From contig LGGY01000138.1 of NCBI GenBank assembly GCA_001509335.1, positions 1-18,564 on the forward strand: a stretch of 18,564 bases of DNA, in the 5' to 3' direction. Positions 7,790-15,742 of the stretch are shown piece after piece. A program made the translations under genes and the position numbers. Under the pieces are notes generated by a model. The model searched no databases. It was not told the DNA's origin and saw only the letters and a program-made list of their open reading frames with translations. How positions within the stretch are numbered: position 1 is the stretch's first letter; each line of letters begins with the position of its first letter. Source of the DNA: Fidelibacterota bacterium 46_43. Its GTDB lineage: Bacteria; Fidelibacterota; Fidelibacteria; Fidelibacterales; Fidelibacteraceae.

Positions 7790-7815
7790 ATAAAAAAAGG
7801 GGAAGTATCCCCTTT
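7790..7815 (-). terminator. Rho-independent terminator of tRNA-Pro
   Basis: On the minus strand, AAAGGGGA (7808-7815) and TCCCCTTT (7796-7803) form an 8-bp stem around a 4-nt loop, followed directly by a T-run (7792-7798 region). It lies about 10 nt past the 3' end of the tRNA and makes the tRNA a monocistronic unit. Confidence 0.8.
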
Positions 7816-7825
7816 CTCTTTTCTG

Positions 7826-7899
7826 TCGGAGCGATAGGATTTGAACCTACGACCCCTTGAACCCCATTCAAGTGCGCTACCGGGCTGCGCTACGCTCCG
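7826..7899 (-). tRNA. tRNA-Pro (anticodon GGG)
   Basis: A complete cloverleaf reads on the minus strand. The acceptor stem is CGGAGCG/CGCTCCG, the D-stem GCGC/GCGC, the anticodon stem CTTGA/TCAAG with loop ATGGGGT (anticodon GGG, decoding CCC/CCU), and the T-loop is TTCAAAT. The discriminator base is A, and the 3' CCA is not encoded (CAG follows). It has its own upstream promoter and downstream terminator. Confidence 0.95.
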
Positions 7900-7909
7900 A
7901 AAGTTGATT

Positions 7910-7938
7910 ATTATAGAGTTTTTTCCCTTTAAAATCAA
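7910..7938 (-). promoter_or_regulatory. Sigma-70-like promoter for tRNA-Pro
   Basis: TTGATT (7933-7938) and a perfect TATAAT (7910-7915) are separated by 17 bp on the minus strand. The -10 ends 10 nt before the mature tRNA 5' end. The -35 overlaps the stop codon of the upstream MerR-type gene. This near-consensus form differs from the TTTG/TAnnTTTG promoters typical of Bacteroidota. Confidence 0.65.
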
Positions 7939-8420
7939 TCCAATTTATGCTGTATTTTTTCCAGTTCATGATTAAGTGTATCCATTTCTTCTTTGATTTT
8001 CATCAGAAGTTTGACAATTCCCGAATGCATATCTTTTGCAGATTCCTGTGGTTCATCCGTTTGATTTCTCTGCTCTTCTTGTGCAACAGGGATGTCAGTT
8101 ACTATTGTTTCATTTTCAATATTCTTTTTAGGTGTGTAAAATGAATTCAGGGTTTCATTCAGTGTATTCTTATCATGCAGTTCCTGTATATAATCAATGG
8201 CACCGTTGATGGTCAGTTTCTGTACATAAAGCAGATACTTAATCAAAAAAATTAATTTGATATCAGACTCTTTGTAAATCCGGTTTCCGGCACTGTTTTT
8301 TCCAGGTTGTAAAAATGAAAATTCATTTTCCCAGTATCGCAGTGTAGGCTGGGTTACATCCGTAATGCGACTGACTTCACTGATGGAATAATAGAGTTTT
8401 TTCATTTTTGGAAGAGCCAT
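7935..8420 (-). CDS. MerR-type HTH transcriptional regulator
   Basis: This 161-residue regulator has an N-terminal MerR winged-helix domain (about 8-80): YYSISEVSRITDVTQPTLRYWENEF, then the wing N-SAGNRIYKESDI, with the two family marks LRYWE and GNR.Y..D. A polar, unconserved linker (about 90-130) leads to a short C-terminal coiled coil (about 134-161, heptad-like IVKLLMKIKEEMDTLNHELEKI) probably used for dimerisation. There is no cysteine set for metal sensing, so the effector is unknown. Proteins of this form are common as single-domain MerR regulators in FCB-group genomes. ATG 8418-8420 is used; a second ATG five codons in is possible. The ribosome site (AGGT) is weak. The gene is probably autoregulated through the palindrome at 8496-8513. 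Confidence 0.88.
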   Translation of the reverse strand: MALPKMKKLYYSISEVSRITDVTQPTLRYWENEFSFLQPGKNSAGNRIYKESDIKLIFLIKYLLYVQKLTINGAIDYIQELHDKNTLNETLNSFYTPKKNIENETIVTDIPVAQEEQRNQTDEPQESAKDMHSGIVKLLMKIKEEMDTLNHELEKIQHKLD

Positions 8421-8495
8421 TTACCTATCAACCTTTTCTTTAAACGTACGAATTAAATGGCTGATAATCAACACTATTGAATAATTCACCTAAAA

Positions 8496-8513
8496 TATAC
8501 CTTTTAAGGTATA
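8496..8513. promoter_or_regulatory. 18-bp palindrome, candidate operator of the MerR-type gene
   Basis: TATACCTT (8496-8503) and AAGGTATA (8506-8513) are perfect inverted arms separated by TT. The site lies 76 bp upstream of the MerR-type ATG. A further partial copy (AAAATATAC at 8516-8524 versus 8492-8500) follows in direct orientation. MerR-family operators are dyads of about this size inside the promoter; the sequence fits that, but binding is inferred. Confidence 0.5.
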
Positions 8514-8589
8514 CCAAAATATACTTTTCCCCTTTTTGGTTCTGCGTTATGAGAGAATAATTATTCGTAACGCTCATGAATTGATCCTG

Positions 8590-8638
8590 CTTTAACAAAA
8601 ACGTCCGCGGCGTTTGAAGAGGCACCGGGGACGTTTTC
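8590..8638 (-). terminator. Rho-independent terminator of the rimP-pnp operon
   Basis: On the minus strand, AAAACGTCC (8629-8637) and GGACGTTTT (8598-8606) form a 9-bp stem, with a further 3-bp CGG/CCG extension inside, followed by TTTTTGTT. It lies about 35 nt past the pnp stop. A smaller hairpin, TCCGTT/AACGGA (about 8653-8670), precedes it and lacks a T-run. Confidence 0.65.
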
Positions 8639-8672
8639 TGTTACAACTGTCAGTCCGTTTTTAAGAACGGAT

Positions 8673-10841
8673 TTAGTAATTTTTGTTTCGGTCATTTCTC
8701 CGGTGTTGTCCCGGCCTGGAATCATGGGACTTTTTATCCCGGTCGTAATGACGATACCGTTCAGGTGGTTCGGACAAACGCTTAATACTGAGGTTCATCC
8801 GTCCCTGCCGGTCTATTTCAAAGAGGATGACATCTGTTTTATCACCCACATTAAGGACATCACTGACCTTTTCAACCCGTTCCCATTTCAGCTCGGAAAT
8901 GTGTACGAGTCCTTCCTTTCCAGGCATAAACTCAACAAAGGCACCAAAATCCATCAGGCGGGTTACCGTTGCATCTTTGTACACTTTGCCTACTTCCGGT
9001 TCTTTTACAAGTGCCAGAATCCGTTTTTCCGCTTCTTCCGAGGCTTTACTGTCGTGTGTAAAGATATTGACGGTTCCATTGTCTTCAATATCGATTTCCA
9101 CACCGGTGTCGGCAATGATTTCCCGGATAACTTTACCGCCGGGACCAATCACCGCGCCGATTTTATCAATGGGGATATGAAGTGTGGTGATTCTGGGTGC
9201 CCATACACTGAGTTCTTTTTTGGGTTCTGAAATGGTTTCCCGCATTTTATTCAGAATATAAATCCTTCCTTCACGGGCTTGCAACAAAGCCTTTTCCATC
9301 TTTTCGTAAGAAAGTCCCTGAATTTTCAGATCCATCTGAATGGCAGTAATCCCATCATCTGTACCGGCTACCTTAAAATCCATATCGCCATAATGATCTT
9401 CTTCACCAAGGATATCAGATAATACGGCAAAGTCTTCACCTTCCGTAATGAGTCCCATGGCAATGCCACTTACCATCTTTTTAATGGGTACACCGGCATC
9501 CATAAGAGAAAGGCACCCGCCACAAACGGTTGCCATAGAGGATGATCCGTTGGATTCAAGGATATCACTGACGACCCGGATGGTATAGGGAAATTCTTCA
9601 TGGGGAGGAACCACATTTTTCAATGCCCGTTCTGCGAGATTCCCATGACCGATTTCACGCCGGCTGGTGCCCCGGATCATTTTTGCTTCTCCGGTACAGA
9701 AGGGCGGAAAATTATACTGAAGCATATAGTGTTTCTCCCCTTCTCCGTCAATATTATCCAGGATCTGTACATCCTGTTTAGATCCCAGAGTCGTAACCAC
9801 GAGTGCCTGGGTCTCTCCCCGGGTAAAAAGGGCAGATCCGTGAGCACGGGGTAAAAAGGCGATTTCCGAGGAGATGGGACGTATTTCATCTGTTTTTCGT
9901 CCATCGATCCGGACTCCCTCTTTCAGAATCTTCTTTCGGATTTTATCCTTGATCAGGTCATGGATTTCTCCTGCAACAACATTTTTGCAGTCCGGATACT
10001 CTTCTTCCAGTTCTCCGGTGATTTTTGCCACCAGATCCTGTTCAAAATTCACCCGTTCCTGTTTCGGCAGAATACTGATGAGTTCATCAATTTCCGTCGT
10101 GATCTTTTCACGAATCATCTGTTTAAGATTTTCCAGTTCATCAAAAACCGGTGCTTCCCGTTTCACCGGCTTGATTTCCTCTGCCAATTCCAGCTGAAGA
10201 TCAATCAGTTCGTTGATGGCTTCCTGGGCTACACGGATGGCTTCGAGAAAGTCTTTTTCACCGATTTCCCTGCTTTCACCTTCCACCATGATGACGGAAT
10301 CTTTCAATCCGGCGACAAAAAGATCCATATCCCCCTTTTCAATCTCTTCAGGGGTGGGATTGATGATATATTTGCCGTCCACCCGTCCCACCCGGACAGA
10401 GGCAACAGGCCCTGCAAATGGGATATCAGATATTGTCAAAGCTGCAGAAGCAGCCACGGCTGCCAGGACATCCGCCTGATTCACCTGGTCATAAGATAAC
10501 ACATTGATCACAACCTGGGTTTCATGAAACCAGGTTTTGGGAAGCAGTGGTCTGATCTGACGATCCACGATCCTTGCAGACAGGATTTCACGGTCTGATG
10601 GACGGCCTTCCCGCTTGATAAAACCACCGGGGATTTTGCCACTGGCATAAAATTTTTCCCGGTATTCCACCATCAAAGGAATAAAATCAGCACCTTCCCG
10701 CATCTCTTTTTGAGAGACGACGGTGGCAAGGACGACCGTTTCTCCGGCTTTAGCCAGGACAGACCCATGAGCCTGTTTAGCCACTTTACCGGTCTGCAGA
10801 CTGGTTTTAATTCCTTGAAATTCTCGTTCTTTTACAATCAA
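8673..10841 (-). CDS. pnp: Polynucleotide phosphorylase
   Basis: This 722-residue 3'-5' exoribonuclease phosphorolyses RNA to nucleoside diphosphates and forms the core of the bacterial degradosome. It has two RNase PH domains (about 10-140 and 310-540) linked by an alpha-helical domain, a KH domain (about 553-612, with the GPGG loop in IGAVIGPGGKVIREI) and an S1 domain (about 617-690, ending in KEGLVHISEL). The active-site stretch DILGEEDHYGDMDFKVAG is intact. A basic, low-complexity tail rich in R, D, K and H occupies about 693-722. The start is TTG 10839-10841, chosen because AGGAG (10848-10852) stands 6 nt upstream and the N-terminus fits the family. It follows rpsO by 13 nt and is the last gene of the operon. 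Confidence 0.97.
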   Translation of the reverse strand: MIVKEREFQGIKTSLQTGKVAKQAHGSVLAKAGETVVLATVVSQKEMREGADFIPLMVEYREKFYASGKIPGGFIKREGRPSDREILSARIVDRQIRPLLPKTWFHETQVVINVLSYDQVNQADVLAAVAASAALTISDIPFAGPVASVRVGRVDGKYIINPTPEEIEKGDMDLFVAGLKDSVIMVEGESREIGEKDFLEAIRVAQEAINELIDLQLELAEEIKPVKREAPVFDELENLKQMIREKITTEIDELISILPKQERVNFEQDLVAKITGELEEEYPDCKNVVAGEIHDLIKDKIRKKILKEGVRIDGRKTDEIRPISSEIAFLPRAHGSALFTRGETQALVVTTLGSKQDVQILDNIDGEGEKHYMLQYNFPPFCTGEAKMIRGTSRREIGHGNLAERALKNVVPPHEEFPYTIRVVSDILESNGSSSMATVCGGCLSLMDAGVPIKKMVSGIAMGLITEGEDFAVLSDILGEEDHYGDMDFKVAGTDDGITAIQMDLKIQGLSYEKMEKALLQAREGRIYILNKMRETISEPKKELSVWAPRITTLHIPIDKIGAVIGPGGKVIREIIADTGVEIDIEDNGTVNIFTHDSKASEEAEKRILALVKEPEVGKVYKDATVTRLMDFGAFVEFMPGKEGLVHISELKWERVEKVSDVLNVGDKTDVILFEIDRQGRMNLSIKRLSEPPERYRHYDRDKKSHDSRPGQHRRNDRNKNY

Positions 10842-10854
10842 AATAAACTCCTAA

Positions 10855-11127
10855 TTATTTACGCAAACCTAATTTCTTAATAATGTCTCTGTAACGGTTA
10901 AAGTCATTCTTCATTAGATAGTTCAACAAACCACGACGCTGACCTACAAGCTTTTGCAGACCGCGACGGTTGTGATGATCCTTTTTATGAATTTTGACAT
11001 GTTCCGTCAGATCCTGAATGCGCTTTGTTAACATAGCAATCTGGACTTCAGGACTTCCGGTGTCCTGCTCATTTTTTCCAAATTCCCGAATGATTTCCTT
11101 CTTTTTTTCCGATGATAACGTTGACAT
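10855..11127 (-). CDS. rpsO: Ribosomal protein S15
   Basis: This 90-residue small-subunit protein binds the 16S rRNA central domain. The sequence carries the S15 hallmarks TGSPEVQIAMLTKRI (22-36), LTEHVKIHKKDHHNRRGL (39-56) and a C-terminal GLRK. The length is the family norm. Its ATG overlaps the ribF stop by 1 nt and has GGAGGA just upstream, inside the ribF end. It therefore has no separate leader and depends on operon transcription. The rpsO-pnp pair is conserved across bacteria. Confidence 0.98.
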   Translation of the reverse strand: MSTLSSEKKKEIIREFGKNEQDTGSPEVQIAMLTKRIQDLTEHVKIHKKDHHNRRGLQKLVGQRRGLLNYLMKNDFNRYRDIIKKLGLRK

Positions 11128-12068
11128 CAGTCCTCCAACTTTAATTCTTTACAATATTCTTTATCTTTTTCCAACTGTTTTTTCAGTTCATCCACGCTGT
11201 TAAACTTCATTTCATCTCGGACATAATGAAAAAACTCCATATCCAGTTCACGGCCATAGAGGTTGTTCAGTTCTTGGTCAATCACATGGACTTCAATGGT
11301 GAGATGGTTTCCTTCAAAGGTAGGTCTGGTGCCAATATTACACATTCCTTTAAAGGTTTTTCTCTGAATATGGACTTTCACACAATAGACGCCTTCTTTC
11401 GGTATGATCTTTTTGGGTGACAAAGGTAGGATATTCAAGGTGGGAAAATTGAGTGTTCTCCCCCTTTTTTCACCCGAAATAATCCGTCCCTTCATATGAA
11501 AGGGCTTATTCATGTATTTTTTGGCCGACTCCATCTTTCCGGTGGCAATAAGGCGTCGGATATTGGTTGAATTTATAATAAAATCACCGTCACTTACACG
11601 GGAAATTATTTCCACATCGAAACCGTATTTCTGGTCACCCAACGCTTTCAGCCGCTGTGCCGTGCATTTCCGGTCTTTCCCGAATGTATGACTTTCTCCA
11701 ATGACAAAACCTTTGACCCGAATCCGTTTCATGATATAGCGTTCCAGAAAGACTTCTCCCTCCATATTGGCCATATATTGATTGAAGGGCTGAATTATGA
11801 TATAATCAAGTCCGGTAACTGCAAGATTTTGAATCCGTTCTTCCAGGCTGTTAATAAAGCGAATCGGTTCGCGGGTGGGATTCTGAACAATCTCTCTGGG
11901 ATGGGGTGCAAAGGTTATAAGGATACTTTTTACCTGATCTTCACGAGCCCTTTCTACAAGGCGGGATATGACTTTCTGGTGTCCCAGATGAAACCCGTCA
12001 AAAGTTCCAATGGTCACATACGCTTCCGGATTTCCTGGTAAATTATCTAAGCTGCTAATAATTTCCAC
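11127..12068 (-). CDS. ribF: Bifunctional riboflavin kinase / FAD synthetase
   Basis: The 313-residue enzyme converts riboflavin to FMN and FMN to FAD. The N-terminal nucleotidyltransferase domain shows IGTFDGFHLGHQKV (21-34, with the HxGH signature), GESHTFGKDRK and the INSTNIRRLI (STxIR) motif. The C-terminal kinase domain shows KGRIISGEKRGRTLNFPTLNI, EGVYCVKV, CNIGTRPTFEG and IEVHVID. The start is GTG 12066-12068: the resulting MEIISSLDNLPGNPEAYVTIG matches the family N-terminus, with no nearer ATG. It overlaps the end of truB by 22 bp, consistent with translational coupling. No strong Shine-Dalgarno is visible. Confidence 0.95.
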   Translation of the reverse strand: MEIISSLDNLPGNPEAYVTIGTFDGFHLGHQKVISRLVERAREDQVKSILITFAPHPREIVQNPTREPIRFINSLEERIQNLAVTGLDYIIIQPFNQYMANMEGEVFLERYIMKRIRVKGFVIGESHTFGKDRKCTAQRLKALGDQKYGFDVEIISRVSDGDFIINSTNIRRLIATGKMESAKKYMNKPFHMKGRIISGEKRGRTLNFPTLNILPLSPKKIIPKEGVYCVKVHIQRKTFKGMCNIGTRPTFEGNHLTIEVHVIDQELNNLYGRELDMEFFHYVRDEMKFNSVDELKKQLEKDKEYCKELKLED

Positions 12069-12700
12069 TGTTCGATAAAATCCTCAATTGTAAGACTCTT
12101 TTCCAGGGTTATATCACCTATTCCCAGTCGTATCAGTTCTTCTGCAAGTGCCGCGGTTCCAAGGGCTTTACCCAGATCATGTGCCAAAACCCGGATATAG
12201 GTTCCACTGGAACAAGACACACGAATCCGAAATGTATCCTCCGTAAAATCCAAAAGCTCTGTTTCATATATTTCGATATCCAGAGGCTTTCTTTTCACTA
12301 CCTCCCCTTTTCTGGCTCTCTTGTACAAGGGTGTTCCATCTACTTTTTTTGCAGAATACATGGGTGGAATCTGCTGTTGTGGCCCTTTGAAAGATTGGAG
12401 GATCTGTAGCAAAATATCCCTGTTTAAGTGTACGCTTTTCTGAGCCAGATGAATTGTCCCGGTAATATCCATGGTATCCGATTCCACACCTGTCCGAATC
12501 AATACTTCATAACTTTTATCTGCCTTTAAAAAAGTATTCAATTTTTTCGTGTGTGTCCCGAAACCCACCATCAGAAGTCCCGATGCAAAGGGATCCAGTG
12601 TTCCTCCATGTCCGACTTTTTTAAAGCCTGTCACATTTCTCAATTTTTTTACTACATCAAAAGATGTCCATCCGGCAGGTTTATGGATGGGGACTGTCAT
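12047..12700 (-). CDS. truB: tRNA pseudouridine(55) synthase
   Basis: This enzyme makes pseudouridine-55 in the T-loop of tRNAs. The catalytic block GHGGTLDPFASGLL gives nucleophile Asp36 in this numbering. HKPAGWTSFDVVKKLRN at the N-terminus and SCSSGTYIRVLAHDLG towards the C-terminus are classic TruB motifs. The product is about 217 residues, without the C-terminal PUA domain of E. coli TruB, a short form I associate with FCB-group bacteria. ATG 12698-12700 lies 10 nt after the rbfA stop with AAGGG just upstream, and is preferred. An in-frame ATG at 12767-12769 would give 240 residues and overlap rbfA by 59 bp. The N-terminus of the short form is somewhat tight against the family, so the start is not settled. 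Confidence 0.93.
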   Translation of the reverse strand: MTVPIHKPAGWTSFDVVKKLRNVTGFKKVGHGGTLDPFASGLLMVGFGTHTKKLNTFLKADKSYEVLIRTGVESDTMDITGTIHLAQKSVHLNRDILLQILQSFKGPQQQIPPMYSAKKVDGTPLYKRARKGEVVKRKPLDIEIYETELLDFTEDTFRIRVSCSSGTYIRVLAHDLGKALGTAALAEELIRLGIGDITLEKSLTIEDFIEQWKLLAA

Positions 12701-12710
12701 ACCCTTGATA

Positions 12711-13058
12711 TTATTCTCCCAGATCTCGCAGTATTTTATTAATTCTGTCGGCATATTCCATGGATTCATCTTTAAATATTCTTATTTCCGGTGCCAGTCT
12801 GAGACGGATATTCCGGGCAACAAACATACGGATTTGCTTGATATTTTCCCGGATTTTCTCAAAAATATCCTCTCCCTCATCTGTATCAGGATAGATACTG
12901 ATATAAATATTGGCATATTGCAGATCCGGGGACATTTCAACCCGTGCGACAGACACAAGAGAGTCCCCCGTCAGTGTCTTTCCCTCACGGATAAAATATT
13001 CACCCAATTTGTGCTTTATTTCAGAAGCAATCTGCCTTTGTCGTTTATTTTGTTGCAT
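12711..13058 (-). CDS. rbfA: Ribosome-binding factor A
   Basis: This 115-residue KH-type protein acts in 16S rRNA 5' processing and 30S maturation. The family pattern is visible: RQRQIASEIKHKLGEYFIRE at the start, TGDSLVSVARVEMSPDLQYANIYIS (about 29-54) and FVARNIRLRLAPEIRIFKDESMEYADRINKIL near the end, with the A-P-E-I-R-F.D.S pattern. Its ATG overlaps the infB end by 14 bp. The position between infB and truB is canonical. Confidence 0.95.
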   Translation of the reverse strand: MQQNKRQRQIASEIKHKLGEYFIREGKTLTGDSLVSVARVEMSPDLQYANIYISIYPDTDEGEDIFEKIRENIKQIRMFVARNIRLRLAPEIRIFKDESMEYADRINKILRDLGE

Positions 13059-15711
13059 CTTCCAACGTTCTTCTCACAGACTTTTCTTTATAACATTCAA
13101 TGATATCCCCTTCATGGAAGGCATCAAACCCATCGATGGTGATTCCACATTCGTAGCCTTCCTGGACCTCTTTTACATCATCCTTAAACCGTTTTAATGA
13201 AGAGAGATATCCCTGATAAATTTCTTCTTTATTTCTCAGAATACGGATTTGGGCATTCCGGATCATTTTGCCCGATGTAACAAAAGAACCGGCTACTGTA
13301 CCGATCCGGGATATTTTAATAATTTGCCGGACTTCAGCTTCACCCATAACTTCCCGGATTTTTTCCGGTTCAAGCAAGCCTTCAAGGGCTGCTTTCACAT
13401 CATCGACTGCGTCATAAATAATCGTATAATTCCGGATTTCCACTTTCAGTTCTTTGGCTGCTTCAAGGGCTTTTGCCGTAGCATTGACATGAAAACCAAT
13501 AATCACAGCCCGGGATGCAGATGCCAGGTTGATGTCAGTCTCATTGATCATCCCAATACCTTTGTGGATGACTTTCACCGCCACTTCTTTTGTGGAAAGT
13601 TTCATGAATGCATCGGCCAGGGCTTCAATTGATCCGTCCACATCCCCTTTGATAATCAGAGCCAGCTCCTTGGTCCGTCCATCTTTTATTTGCCGGCCGA
13701 TTTCATCCAGTGTCTGCAGTGAATAGGACCGGAATTCCTGTTCCCGGTGAATTCTCTGACGCTCGGTGGCAATTCGTTTCACTTCCCGTTCGTCATCCAT
13801 ACAGATAAAATGGTCACCGGCCTGTGGAACATCATCAAATCCCTGTATCTGGACAGGATCTGCCGGATAAGCCTCCTTGATCCGTTCACCCTGATCATTA
13901 ATCATCGCCCGGACTCTTCCGGCAAAACGTCCGCAAATGAAGGGATCCCCAATTTTCAAGGTTCCCCGTTGAATCAGAACGGTGGCAATGGGTCCAAGCC
14001 CTTTATCCAGACGGGATTCAATCACCACACCCCTTGCAAGCCCCTTCTTTGTGGATTTCAGCTCCAGCACTTCGGCTTCCAGAAGAATGGATTCCAACAA
14101 TTTATCAATATTAATATTTTGTTTAGCCGAAACTTTTACACACTGGACTTTTCCGCCCCAATCTTCCACGAGAACGTTGTTTTCAGACAATTCGCGAATG
14201 ACCCGTTCCGGATCAGATTCCGGTTTATCAATTTTATTGATTGCCACAATGATGGGCACTCCTGCCGCATGGGCGTGACTGATGGCTTCTTTTGTCTGGG
14301 GCATCACTCCATCATCCGCCGCAACAACTATCACAACAATATCCGTCACCTGGGCACCCCGGGCACGCATCGCCGTAAAGGCCTCATGTCCCGGCGTATC
14401 CAGAAAAGTGATCCGTTTTCCGTTGCTCACATCCACACTATAAGCACCAATGTGCTGTGTAATACCTCCCGATTCCCCATCAACAACCCGTGAATTTCGA
14501 ATGGTATCCAAAATGGAGGTTTTCCCGTGATCCACATGTCCCATGACGGTTACAACGGGAGCTCTTTCCGTCAAATCCTTCTCATCAATCTCTTCTTCTG
14601 TCTCATTCAGGATCTCTTCCGTATATTCCTCAAGTTTTTTTACTTCCATATCATATTCGGCACATAGAAGTTCAATGGTATCCCAGTCCAGACGCTGGTT
14701 GATCGTCAACATCAGCCCCAGTCCCATTCCCTTGGCAATGATATCCGTACTGGGCACATCCAGTTGTTTGGCCAGTTCCTGAACACTAATAAACTCTGTA
14801 ACTTCAATGATATTGGAATCTTCCTGTACATGAGTTTCCGAAGCACTTTGGGTGTGTTTATGTTTGCGGCGTGTTTTCCGTTCATCCATAGCTGCCAGGG
14901 TGGATTTGATGGATTTGTTCACCTCGTTCTGATCTACTTTACGACCTTTTTTCTTACCCCGGCCACTCTTGGAGGCAGATCCAGCCTGGACTACGGTTTG
15001 CTGTTTCTTAAACTGGTCCAGACGTGATTCAATTTCCGATACCTGGTACCGTTTGGTGGCGGATTTATGCCTGCGTTTCAAATCCTCCAGTTTCTTTTCA
15101 TATTCATCCTCATCAGAGGTTATGCCACCCCGTTTTTTATGCTTTTTCTTCTTTTTAGGGGTCTCTTTAGTCTCTTTTTCCGGAACATCTGCCGCTTTTT
15201 CTTCAGATTCACCTTTTTCCGGTCCGGCACTTTTCTTTTTATTCTTCTCTTGCTTCTGTTCTTTTTCCAGCTCTTTTTTGGCTTCGGCTTCGGCTTTCAG
15301 ACGCTCTTCTTTTTCTTTACGGACCTTTTCTTCAATCTCTCTCGCCTTCCGGGCTTCTTCTTCAAGCCGTTTCTTTTCTATTTGTTCTAAATCATCTTCT
15401 TCTTTCAATGCCCTCAGTCGCGCCTTTTCTGCCATAATCCGTGCTTCTTCTTCGGACTTTTTCTGGGCTTCAATCTTTTTTTTCTCTTCTTCCTCTGCTT
15501 TTTTCTGGGTGATCTTCTCTTTGCGTTCATCATGCGCTTTTTTTTCATCATCCGAAAAATGCGACAAGACAAGAGCCAGATTCTCTTTATCCAAAACCGT
15601 ATTGATTTTGGCTTCAATCCCATGCTTGTTCAGCAGGAAAATGATATCATTATGAGAGATATTCAGTCTTTTCGCAAGTTGATATATTCTTACAGGCTTC
15701 TCTGAGGTCAT
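13045..15711 (-). CDS. infB: Translation initiation factor IF-2
   Basis: This 888-residue GTPase delivers initiator tRNA to the 30S subunit. Residues 1-40 form an IF2_N helix domain (VRIYQLAKRLNISHNDIIFLL). Residues about 50-190 are a highly charged, Lys/Glu-rich, low-complexity coiled region, followed by a basic linker (about 190-300). A second IF2_N copy (about 310-345: VQELAKQLDVPSTDIIAKGM) comes next. The G domain starts with G1 GHVDHGKT (391-398), then DTPGHEAF (G3) and NKID (G4); domains II-IV follow. The ATG has AAGGA 8 nt upstream and lies 31 nt after nusA. The charged N-terminal region produces long reading frames on the opposite strand that are not genes. Confidence 0.97.
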   Translation of the reverse strand: MTSEKPVRIYQLAKRLNISHNDIIFLLNKHGIEAKINTVLDKENLALVLSHFSDDEKKAHDERKEKITQKKAEEEEKKKIEAQKKSEEEARIMAEKARLRALKEEDDLEQIEKKRLEEEARKAREIEEKVRKEKEERLKAEAEAKKELEKEQKQEKNKKKSAGPEKGESEEKAADVPEKETKETPKKKKKHKKRGGITSDEDEYEKKLEDLKRRHKSATKRYQVSEIESRLDQFKKQQTVVQAGSASKSGRGKKKGRKVDQNEVNKSIKSTLAAMDERKTRRKHKHTQSASETHVQEDSNIIEVTEFISVQELAKQLDVPSTDIIAKGMGLGLMLTINQRLDWDTIELLCAEYDMEVKKLEEYTEEILNETEEEIDEKDLTERAPVVTVMGHVDHGKTSILDTIRNSRVVDGESGGITQHIGAYSVDVSNGKRITFLDTPGHEAFTAMRARGAQVTDIVVIVVAADDGVMPQTKEAISHAHAAGVPIIVAINKIDKPESDPERVIRELSENNVLVEDWGGKVQCVKVSAKQNINIDKLLESILLEAEVLELKSTKKGLARGVVIESRLDKGLGPIATVLIQRGTLKIGDPFICGRFAGRVRAMINDQGERIKEAYPADPVQIQGFDDVPQAGDHFICMDDEREVKRIATERQRIHREQEFRSYSLQTLDEIGRQIKDGRTKELALIIKGDVDGSIEALADAFMKLSTKEVAVKVIHKGIGMINETDINLASASRAVIIGFHVNATAKALEAAKELKVEIRNYTIIYDAVDDVKAALEGLLEPEKIREVMGEAEVRQIIKISRIGTVAGSFVTSGKMIRNAQIRILRNKEEIYQGYLSSLKRFKDDVKEVQEGYECGITIDGFDAFHEGDIIECYKEKSVRRTLEDATK

Positions 15712-15742
15712 TCAGAATTTCCTTTTTATATTTTACAACGAC

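Noticed and set aside
8440..8625. A 61-codon open frame on the minus strand between pnp and the MerR-type gene
   Set aside because: It starts inside the pnp terminator hairpin and runs through the palindromic operator, with no recognisable domain.
12701..12769. N-terminal extension of truB to the ATG at 12767-12769
   Set aside because: The extension overlaps rbfA by 59 bp, has no Shine-Dalgarno and does not look like a TruB N-terminus; the ATG at 12698-12700 is preferred, though the question is not closed.
13747..14493. A 248-codon plus-strand open frame
   Set aside because: It is antisense to the intact GTPase core of infB; the conserved G motifs on the minus strand leave no doubt about the real gene.
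15150..15560. Low-complexity purine/pyrimidine-biased stretch as a possible repeat array
   Set aside because: It encodes the charged IF-2 linker; no regular repeat unit is present, only Lys/Glu codon bias.
14969..15655. A 228-codon open frame on the plus strand rich in Ser and Phe
   Set aside because: It is the antisense shadow of the Lys/Glu-rich N-terminal region of IF-2, whose codons (AAR, GAR) read as Phe, Leu and Ser on the other strand.
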